64,000 nucleotides of DNA from Phlebotomus papatasi. Its lineage: Eukaryota > Arthropoda > Insecta > Diptera > Psychodidae. A program made the position numbers and the translations under genes. Of this stretch, positions 13,201-25,200 are shown piece by piece. The notes below the pieces were generated by a model. The model was not told where the DNA came from, did not search any database, and saw only the letters and a program-made list of their open reading frames with translations. Each line of letters starts with the position of its first letter. Within the stretch, counting starts at the first letter, position 1. Location of the stretch: contig NC_077223.1 of the NCBI RefSeq assembly GCF_024763615.1, positions 76,570,627 through 76,634,626 of the forward strand, given 5' to 3'.

Positions 13201-16200
13201 CTAGGTCATCCACATTTCTTCAATCAACTCTCATGTGGCCTCGATATCATCTCCATGGCCGGGGAGTGGCTCACAGCCACTGCCAATACGAATATGTTCA
13301 CCTATGAAATAGCTCCGGTGTTCATCCTCATGGAAAATGTAGTGTTGACGAAGATGCGCGAGATCATTGGGTGGAACTGTGGTGATTCGATTTTAGCTCC
13401 TGGCGGTTCTATTTCAAACTTGTACGCCTTCCTTGCGGCTCGCCATAAGATGTTCCCTGGCTACAAGGAGCATGGGAGCCGTGCCCTACCTGGTGACCTG
13501 GTCATGTTTACATCTGATCAGAGCCACTATTCCGTGAAGAGCTGTGCCGCCGTTTGTGGTCTGGGAACAGACAACTGCGTCATGGTGCCTTCAGATGAGC
13601 ACGGTCGAATGATCACCACAGAATTGGAGCGCATGATACTGGAGCGAAAGGCCAAGGGTCAGATTCCTTTCTTTGTATCAGCCACCGCTGGAACTACAGT
13701 GCTCGGTGCTTTTGATCCCCTCAATGAGATCGCCGACATTTGCGACAAGTACAATCTCTGGCTTCATGTTGATGTAAGTGCCAAAATATCTTTAATACCG
13801 GGGAACAGACTGTTCTTAAGTGCTTTTTCTTAGGCTGCCTGGGGAGGTGGATTGCTCCTTTCGCGGAAATATCGGCATCCACGTCTCTCTGGCATTGAGA
13901 GGTGAGTTTGCAAATTTCTTCCTTCATCCCATATATTCCCATAAAAAGTGAGATAATTCCCAATAAGTGCGCTAATTTTCCAAACACTTCCCAAGAGAAG
14001 TGATTCCCAGCATCTGCTAGAGGCATCAAAATGGGCTATTTTTCGGGAGAAATAACCCTCTGCGTCTGCAACAAATTGTATTTTAATGTTCATCCAACTA
14101 TGAGGAAAGGCTTTTCCTCCCCCTCAAAAGTGATTTGATTCCATCAACGGATTTTCTCGCCACAACTTTTATCCCCTCATTTTACTGAGCACTCCCTTCC
14201 CTGCCCATTTGGAGTGCTCAGTAAATCCGCCTAAAAATCAGTGAATGCACTAAACGAGGCAGATTACTGAATGCGTCTACATCAAAACCAGATGGAAAAT
14301 TTACCAAGTCCTCCGCAGCTTAAACCAAAAAGAAAACCCTCCTTGAAACCTTGTCAATTTTCTCATTTTCCTGAGTGCGAAAGATAAAATAGTTTTGGTG
14401 AAATTGGTCAAATTTGCATATCAACACAATTCGGTTGTGGCAGAGAAACCATCCATTAGGAAGGATTTCACTGCGGAATGTATAATTAAAGTCATACATG
14501 AATTTCGTCTTAATTGAAAATCATTAATCAATGCTCCTCGCAGGGAAAGTGAATAAAAAAAAGAACTTTAGTGCTGTTCTCAATTAATCATGAAGTGGAA
14601 GTGGAAAGAATTAATTATGGGACTTTAAGCAGTGTTATGGAGTTATTTCCAAAATCACTCAACTCATAACAATTGGGAGATTAATTAATAGTTCCGAAGA
14701 AGGGAAATTTTTTAGAAGTTCTCGAAAAGTTTGAAATTTTTTGAAGTGAAAAGGATTCCGACATGTTTTCAAGGATTTTTTTTGATGAAATAAAACTCAA
14801 CTTTACTTTTCCTAAAGTGGCTGCAAATGTCTTTAGCAATTGAAATTTTCTGAAACTTGTGAAGAGGAAAAATTACACTTCTCTACATTTTCTATTTATT
14901 ATATATAGGGTAAGTGTACCAAATTCCGGCAAGCTTGCAATTCCGGACACCTTTTTTACTCCTCGAATTTCCTTGAATTTTTAATTTTTGCATACTCTAG
15001 AGATTGTACAATGCAAAAACATAACAAAAAATGTAGCTTCTTTAAATGAGAAGATGTGAAAGAGACATTGGAAGAATTCCCGAAGGGTAAGGAGCTATGA
15101 GAATGAAGATGGCCGAAATAGACCACCAAAGCAATGTCTACATTTTTATTCATTTTAAAATGTACCGTCGTTGCGGGTGACTTTGCACGTTTTTTCGCTG
15201 TTTGTCAACTTTGCCCTCTAAAAGTGGTTAGTTAAAGTGAAGGGAGGGGGATTTTTGAGTAAAATTATTTGTATTCAGTTGTTAATGAATGGATTTTGTG
15301 CCACTAGTATTTAATTTTATAAAATTTTATTATGTTTAAAAAAAATCAAGAAAAAAGGCTTGCACTTGGGATAAGGTGCGGGTGACTTTGCACTTTTTAA
15401 TAAATACTAAAAAATCAACAATTTCTGATAATAAACGACAATGAAGATCTTCACATCTAAGGGTAAGATGCACGAGATCTACAAGATGACATGATCGCCA
15501 TCTTGATTTGACGTTTCTGTCCGCCATTTTGAATAACTGTCAAAATCTAAAACAAGTTCGATTGGGTTGAAATTTTAGTATGTTGTTGCTGATATCAAGA
15601 CCTTTTCAGAATGTATCTATGTTACGGTCTACGTCAAGTATTTACCTTGATACAGAGGCTTAAAGTTTAAAAATTTGAAATATTCATATTTTGGCGATCT
15701 TTATTTTCTAATCCTGAATTTTAAAACCTAAACGAAATGCCTCAGTAACCATTAGAAATGGTTGAGGCTTTTATTTTATATATTTATTTACTCTTACATA
15801 ATTAAAAAAAAATAAATGAAAAGTGCATTTATTTTTTTTTTATTTTTTCATCTTTGCAAAAGTTTTTCAGATCTTCAAATAATATGCTGTTATAAAGAAA
15901 AACATTACTTTTCTTTTTGTTTGTTATTTAGATCTCATCGCCTAACGATAATACTGCCTTTTTTGTTATGGTTTCGATAAAAGAAGCTCTCCGTAGTTCT
16001 GTTTTAATGAAAATGTCAAAATTTTGAACTTAGAGCCCCAGTACCCAGACAATCGCTTGATGTAGGTCGGATTTTATATATGTTCTGAAAAGGTCTTGAC
16101 ATCAGCCAGAACATACTAAAATTTCAGCTCAATCGGATAAGTTTTTTGTTTTGACAGTTATTCAAAATGGCGGACAGAATCGTCAAATCAAGATGGCGAC

Positions 16201-19200
16201 CACACCATCTTGCAGATCTCGGTCATTTTATCTTAAGTTATAAAAAAAATTGGATAATGTTCAGCCAAATACTTCTATAATACAGCTTAAGAAAGTCCAT
16301 TATATGTAATTTTATAATATAAATCATGCGTTCTTAGGAAGACTATAGTGAAAAAAAGGAATTTACTAAAAATAATGAACAAAATGGAAGTAGATTATTC
16401 TAGCCAGATAAATTTAGAATAGATTTGGGCAATTTACTTCTCTGTAATTGATTTTGGAATTGCATCTTCAGATAACTTTTTCACGGAGACATTTTTTGCC
16501 AAAATACCTATACTAGCATTTCATTGACTATTACTGAAACTACAAGAATCCTTTTCAGGATCATTGTACCTTACTTGGTACTTAACATATCCCTATATAC
16601 TTTGACATGGTAGACCAGATCGGCGAAGACTATCAATAAGTGCTAGAATTGTTCAAACTTTCACGAACAGCAGAGTGCAAAGTCACCCCCCGAGTGAAAA
16701 GTCACCCGCAACGACGGTAACAAGAATGATTTTAGAGAAAATGAAGACGAAAAACTGTCTACAAGGTTCCAAGCAACACTGCTTAAGAAGAAATAACAAA
16801 AAATTCAATTTGTATTAAAAATATTGCATATCAAACTTGATTTAGCGTTTTCATGCAACTATGCCGAAATATGGCACACTTACCCTAATCACTCCTAATA
16901 TATAAAAAAATCAAAATAGAGTTTTTTTTTTCATTTCTTACCATTTTTTTAAGACCTGTACATAAACTCAGCCTGATTGTAGAAAATATTTAGCCTGTAA
17001 AACTTGACGATAAGACGTCAGGTGAAGGAATTGTTTTCATATATGCATATTAATATAAATGAACAAACCATATAGAGAAAAGTACTCTCCCTTCGAACGT
17101 TCATGCCTTCGAATATTGAGAATTTTTCTTTTATTTTTCCTAAGAGATTTTACTTAATTATCACATAATTATTAATAAATTGATAATAAGTTAACTAATA
17201 TTTAATATAAATGTGTAAGTCTCTTAGGAAAATTAAAAGAAAATTCACATTATTCGAAGGCATAAACGTTCGAACGGGGAGTAATTTCCCCTAATGCTAA
17301 ACTTTTTTTTTTGGTATTCAGAAATCATAGATTATTTTCGAGCTTTTTAATAATGTAGCAGCTATACAAGAACCTTTAAAAACTTTGGATTGAAATGTAG
17401 AAAAATTAAATATTGGGCTTAAATCACTAAGAGGAATTAATATTTCAATTCGTTAGTATTACAACTACACAAAATAATAATTGTTTGATTTATTGAAATA
17501 TTTCATTTTTAAAAAATATATTTTTTGATAATTTATAACAATTTTTAGACAATTAAAAAGAAATATTCGCCCATTTAAAACAAATGCAATCAATGAAGAT
17601 ATATAAATTTTATGCTAAATATCAATAACTTTGTATATACGGTAACGTGTGGTATTTCTGGACAAGGTGCTTTTCGGGACATAATATGGGTATTTTGGGA
17701 CTAGAAATGGTAAAATTTCAGAAATTTCACAGCAGTTGCCACCTACTTTAGGCGGAAATTCATGAAATTTCTTGAAATTTACCAACTCTATTTGGGACAC
17801 ATCAAAAATGCTATAAATATTTGTTTTCTAATTATTTTTAAGTTCTATATTAAATGGTAAGCTCTTTACGTATCAGATAAACATAAAACTCCTGAAATTT
17901 TATTTAATTTAAAGCTTGAAATACGCGTGAATTGTTAGTGTCACATTTCACTTTTTACAAGACCTTCAGTGTGGTCAATTTTGCAGATGTCAACACAAAC
18001 AGTGCTTAGTTTTTTTTTCGATTTAAGTCACTTTAAAAGTGAAATTTTTAACAAAAACTTTATGAAAGAGCGAAGTTTAGAACTTCTACTTAAAGGTAAA
18101 TAATCAGGCTCGGTGGAAGTTATTTTCAAAATAGCGACTTTTGCCTATCCCGAAATACCCAACTGTCCCCAAATATATACCACTCTTACTTTTATACATT
18201 TTTTGCTATTTTGTATAAAAAATGATGCATTTTTAACATTTTTCGATAAGAATCTTATTCTGTATAGCATAAGGAATATAAATATTAGTATCAACAAAGA
18301 AAAAAATTATTTGAGAAGTCGTTAATCTGTTTGAAACTTAAAAGTGCTAAAAAGTGTCCCGAAATACCACACGTTGCCCTAGAACACTAATTTAAGTAAT
18401 AGTTTCATAACACTACAAATTCATTATTTTCTCTTTTTCAATTCTCTGAAAACTCTCCAAGATTGATTAAATTGATTCCTTATCTTTATTGACAGAATTG
18501 AGTCCAATTACACATGTCCTTACAGATTCTTATTAGATTTTTCATTTTTATGCAAGAAAAAGTGTAAAAATTTAATTTTAAAATTTGGTTTAGTACACGT
18601 ATGTATTGAATGTTAGATATTAATTCACTCAAACCTTTTTCACTATTCTTATATCCTTTAAATGTTGCTATCTTCATTTTTAAAAAGAAAATGGTTGTAG
18701 AGTAAAATTTAGAATTCCGGACAAACTAATTTAGAGTTCGGGCTACTCTCTTAAAACTTGATAAAAATCAATTATTAATATTGAAAATACTCTTGTATAA
18801 TTACTAAATTATCAAAGTCAGATCTTCGATATTGATTTGTCAGGAATTGCTTGTTTTTGGGAATGGTAAAAGTTTATACCTTTTCAAGAGCAACAAAAAG
18901 TTTGTCATGCAATTTCAAAGAAGGTAAATTTTCAAATAAAATGTTCCTGTGGAAATTCAATTAAAAATTTGCATAAAAATGTGAAAAAGTATTGCGGAAA
19001 AAGGAAAGATAATTTCGGAAAGATACGTGATAAAATTCCTCGAACACTTCCACAATATAAAACCATTTGAAAATATTTTAAACGTTTTTGCCTTTGCTAC
19101 CAGAAATACAATGTTATGCTGAAATTGAATGTTGGCACATTGTGCGGCGGGTTGAAAAAGCTACAGAGGAATATTTGATGATTCTCCCTTGGTATTATAT

Positions 19201-22200
19201 ACTGCCAAGCATGTGCCAGGATTGACTTTGTAATCCTCTTTCAAGCATTCAGCACCTGTTCCCATATTCCTCCCTTCAGTTGGAAAAATTTTCTCCCTTG
19301 GGCACATTTACACATTGAGCATTTTAGTGAACTGATTAATTGCACTTGCAACTCCATTCATACCACTTTGCATTACAACCCAGTCAGATGGAATCCTTAA
19401 TCCCACTCACAGCTGAGGTGGTTCTCTCAAACTTTGCAAAGTGCACTTTTGGGGAAAATTTCCCTGCGCCTGAAATTTCTCTGCATGTGACATCATCGTA
19501 AATTATTTGCAGACTCGTGAAAATTTTTGTCATTTTATGCACATTACATCCCATCGTAGATTGCAGAGATTCTCGAGGGCAGATATTTTCCTGATGAATA
19601 TCCCTTGAGAGTCTTTTATGTGCAAACACAAACACAATAATTTAAATCTCTTCAGTGTTACTGAACAAACAATGATAAGGGTTGAGAGACACTTTTCTAT
19701 CATCTCTTTTTCAGTCTACTCTCATCCCTTTAATCCTCCTCATCCCCTATGTTTTCGATCAAGCCATAGTGAATATTAAATTAATTATGAGTATCTAAAT
19801 TGATTTTCTAGGGTGTATTAAAAAATGAGATTTTTATCAGGAAATTGTGTGATTTTCAGATCTCTTTCTGTCACCTGGAATCCGCATAAATTAATGGGAG
19901 CTCTTCTCCAGTGCTCAACAATTCATTTTAAGGAAGATGTAAGTATTACAGATTGATTTTTTTGATTATTTATTCTTAATCCCAAAAACATAGCACAAGA
20001 ACAGGTTATTTCGATAAATCTTGAAGAAAACATTTAAATTTTAAACTACTTTACACATTTTTGTAAATCTACGAAACAATCTTCAAAAACTACTCCTCAG
20101 ACAATGGATCAAAATTGACAGTAATATCCTGTGCAGGAATTCCAAAGAAGGTTTTCTGAAGCCCTAGGGGTTCTTTCATGTCAGTGCCAAGTGTAAGATT
20201 AAAATTCCTCACTATTCCCACGATAGCTGTCTTGATTTGTGCTATTGCAAATTTCATCCCTGGATAAAACCAGATTAGATATTTGTGAATCAGTTTGCAG
20301 GACAGATAGAAACATAAATCATACCTATACAAATCCGAGGACCATCTCCAAAGGGAACAAATACACCCTTGTCCCTGTAATCTTTCACTGCACCATCGTC
20401 AAATCTCTCGGGATGAAAGTCATTGGGATTCTCATAGAAAACTGGGTCACGTCCGAGGGAATACATAGACATCATGGCAGTAATACCTTTGGGAAAAGTC
20501 TTCGTTTCACTGCCATTACCAAAAGGCACTTGCATAGATTCATTGCACTGCTTCAGGAAGAAGAGGATAGGCGGATGAAGTCTTAAGGTTTCTAAGTTAA
20601 TGATAAACTTATTACTTATAAAAGTATCATTGAGAAAAAAAAGGATGCAACAGATGCAACTAACCATTCATTACTTGGTCCAAGTAAGGCAAATCACTAA
20701 TGGTGTCAAATGAGAGATTTCCCTCTGACTTCCTTACATCCTCAATCACTTGCCGTAATTTCTTCTGCACCCGAGAATTTCGGGACAATTCATAAAGTAT
20801 GGAATCGATCACAAGAGCTGATGTCTCAAATCCATCCAGGATGAATGTCAATGCATGGGCAAGCATTTCATCCATTGAAGTATCCTTCTTCTCACGCATT
20901 TGCATAAGAAATGCCAGAAAATCCTCTCTATTGCCAGGATTTTCACCCCTAAATGCCATTCCATGTTTCAGCATATCTACAAAAAAATTCTTAAGCCTCG
21001 TATTGAGTATTTTGTACTTGTAGATACTCCTAAACATTGGCCAGATGAATGAGTACATAAAAAAGTAGTCAATTCGCCAGAATTCAGCCAAATAATCCGT
21101 AAACATTTGCAAGGATCCAGCTTTATTATTATCAAAAGCATTAGCTTCCAGGCCAAAAATGCAATTCATAAGATTCTCATTAGTATAGCGACGAGTGATC
21201 TAAATGGAAAAATTCCAAGATTAAATTCATACATTTCACAGGTCATATAGATAAATCTTAGCTCTTTGACTTTCCTACCTCTGATACTGTTATCCTGGAT
21301 CCTTGAGATTTTACATGGGATCTCAGGTAATTTGTCATCTTGTGACAGGAAGATTCCATAATGGGAAATTGTGCTTTCACCCGTATATTACTGAAACCTT
21401 GAGTAATCTCCTGTCTAGTGGATTTCCACATTTCATCTCGCATAAAAAAGGGATTGAGCCCAATAATTGGGTCAGATTTCAGACTAACCATATCTGAGGC
21501 TTCATTATTGTGAAACTGACGAAAATTACCAACTAGAATTTTCCGTGAAAATTCAGGATCTGTGATGAAAATCTTGGGTTTGCGAAGTGCGTAGATCCCA
21601 ACGAAAGGACATCCTCGGTATTTTCTTTCAAAAACAAGTACAAATTAAGAAAAAGCTTATCAATCTTAAAAGAGGGAAGAAGTCATGTGTCGACCTAATT
21701 CTTTAAAAATAATTTTTTTTTTAAAAATACTTTCAAAATACATATACCATAGGATAATTTTATAATAGAAAACGTCATTTTTCTATTTGAAAAGAAGATT
21801 ATTTAAAGAAAAGTGGGACACCTTTCGAAACAGAATTTTTGTTCTATTGGAAATGGAAATGCATCTTATCGTTATGGAATTTAGCTTGACAAACCAATTG
21901 TGGAGCTAAATTAGATTATGAAGATGAATTCCATTTAGAAAAAGATGACAAAGCGTCCCAGCATTGCTAAATGCTCGAACTCACGAGATCGAGCTATCCC
22001 TGAATTATCATTAATTCATTTAAATAAAGGAAAACAATTCAGAACTAGAAAATTGGCTAAGAAATGTGCATCGATAGTGTTCGACATTAGTAACATGCTT
22101 AACATGCAAATAAAATTGTATATTCGAGAAAAATAAATCAATTACGATTACTCAACCAATGCATTACCGATTGGGGCAGATATATGTAGTTGAGTAAAAA

Positions 22201-25200
22201 AGATATCATATTAATTTATATTCGGACACAAACTTATACAAAATTTAGTTTAGTTGAATTGAAAGTCTCTACAATCTCTAACAATTTATTTTTTATTGTT
22301 TCTAAAATATCTCAAAAATATTATAAATTGTATACTTTTGATTATAAATGTTCAGCTCCCAAGAGACTCGAACTCTTCTTCAAGAATACTTAGACTCTAA
22401 ATTTTAAGGGTAATTGTATTTCTATAATTCTTCTATTTTTTTACCCTAAACTCTTATTGTAAGCTCGGTAGATAAAATATTCTCGAGGATCAGCCTGAAT
22501 CTATTTGGAGCTTTAAAAGGTTATATGGTTAGGAGAAAGTACTCCCCCTCCGAACGTTCATGCTTCCGAATAGGGGGGTGACATTATCTCTGAAAAATGC
22601 GACCAGTTTTAGTGTAAATTTTTTCCTTTTTTGTACACATTTCACGAGATATCTCCAAAACTACGTAGGTTGCCAATTTAGGGTTTTCGGTTGCCTTTTC
22701 GTTATTAAATTTTCTTTTATATTGTATTAGCATTATTTGCTAATTCATTCTACAATAACAGAAAACAGCTAATAAACTCAAAACTTTTTTCGGCACGGTA
22801 GCAACAAATGGGAAACATAGGAAACGTCATGCCCCTGCTTCCAAATAATGTGAATTTCCTTTTATTTTTCCTAAAGACTTACACAATTCTGTTAAATATT
22901 AGTTAGTTTATTATAAATTATTACTAATTATGTAATAATTATGTGTAAGTCTCTTAGGAAAACAAAAAGAAATTCACATTATTTGAAGACATGAACTTTC
23001 GAAGAGAAAGAAAGGTAAAGTGACCTCGCTCGACCGGAAGATTTACTTATTCAATTTATTTATATTTGCTATAATATTTAGGGTATGATCTTGCATTACT
23101 AGGACAATTATTGGATAAATAATACGAATCAGTGACAATTTCATGGAAATTGACCATATCAAACCCACCAAATATTGAAAAATTGATCCAGCGGTACACA
23201 GTAAAAAAAATTTACAATGATAATCGTTGGTTTGCTTTTTTACCACGATTATTCTTGTAAAGTTACACTAATTATGTATTTCAACAAAACGTGTAATCTG
23301 AAAATGTGTAATTTAAATTTTATGTAATTGTAAACCGTGTAATCAACTGGGAATAATTACACAGTTTCGTATATTTTCTTACTTCGTGTAAAATTACACA
23401 GTTTACAAATAAAAGGTGTACAAATTACACAGTTTTCAGACAAAATGTGTACAAGTTACACAAATGTGGATTAGTATACACGATTACATGTTTAATGTAA
23501 AATTTACAATTAAAATCATGGTAAAGCAGCCAAAAATTTTTTACTGTGTAGAGTCGAGGAACCCGGTCGAGTGAGGGCATTTTACCTTCCTTTCCCCTAT
23601 AGCTCAATTTATTTTGGGAGACAAGTATGACCTTTCCCCTTAATTTTTGCCACACTTACTTGTAAATTTCGTCCAAATCGTAAATGAGGTTTCTGTTGAG
23701 ATAGTTGGGAAAATTTCCGAAAATCAAGGAAGGTTTAGGACCATGAATACCCTTACGGGACCAGAAGGTGTAAATCCATATCCACCACAGCACAAAACAG
23801 GACAAAAGTCCCACTAATATAGCAATTCCGAGTAATAACATTCTCAATAACTCAATCCAAAGTTGCAGAAGATGATTCTCTCAGACTTGAGTGATGATAA
23901 CTGAAGAGTGAATCGTCATTTCGTGCTTCACAACTCCGATAATTGCTTATCACAATTTAGAATTATTATTGTTATGGACGTATAGTGAATTAAAATTTCA
24001 CTCAGTTTCTGACATGATAATATAATTCTTCAAATGAGTATACTTATGCAATTCATCACATGCTTAAATTGTAACTTATCATAGTAGAGGGAACTATGTC
24101 TATTTGTGAGCCAGAATGCAACACATGAATTTTAATTTTTACTTTTTTTTAAGAATAGGGATGTTAGTCCTATGATTTTTGAAATTACTCGAAATATCTT
24201 CAATTCCAGAAAAATTCCTATTGGTCAAAAGAGGATTAAAATAACTCGGGAAACTTGAACCTTAAAGCAAATATACCAACTGTACCAGTTAACCCGTTAC
24301 GTGCCCATCTACAAGTTAAACTTAAATTTAAAATTCTTATCAACATTCACCAAAGAAACAAACCAAAGCATTTTCCCTTTCCTGCAAACTTCCTATGGAT
24401 GACTTTTAATTAAATTCCTAGAGGCAACTGTGACAAATCTTGGGGTGGCAACATATTGTGAATAATTTCTCAACTGCGAAGCAAATATTTTTTCGTCCCT
24501 TAAATTGCTAGACACAGTCCCCTCTTGAAAATTTTCTTGCAACACATTTTTTTTCCGATATTTCCATTCCATACCCTTTGTAGCTTTTCATTTGTCGAGA
24601 GACAGAGAAGAGAAATTGATGAGAAGTTGATGTGTGTCGACAAGCAAGTAATATATTCTTTGATCGCACATGTGTGCTTCCTATATCCCCAAAATGATAT
24701 ATAGAACAACAATGGCAACAATAGTTGGTCACATATTTTCTTTTTTTTATATTTATTTTTAGGGCCTCCTGATGAGCTGCAATCAAATGTCAGCCGAATA
24801 TCTCTTTATGACTGATAAACTTTACGATTTGAGCTACGATACAGGTGATAAAGTGATTCAGTGTGGACGTCACAATGATATATTCAAGCTTTGGCTGCAG
24901 TGGAGGGCTAAAGTAAGAATTATTGCTAAAACTTTAACTTACAATTTTCCTTTAATAATGTCCATATTTTTAAATTGGAACTATCTATTTTAGGGAACTG
25001 AAGGATTTGCAGATCATATGGATCATCTGATGGACTTAGCCCAATATCAAGTGAAGAAAATCAAGCAGAATCCAGATAAATTCTATCTAATCATGGAGCC
25101 TGAGTGTGTCAATGTGTCTTTCTGGTACATCCCGAAACGCCTTAGGGGTGTGCCTCATGATTCTAAGAAGGAAATTGAATTGGGAAAGGTAGGTCGCAAT

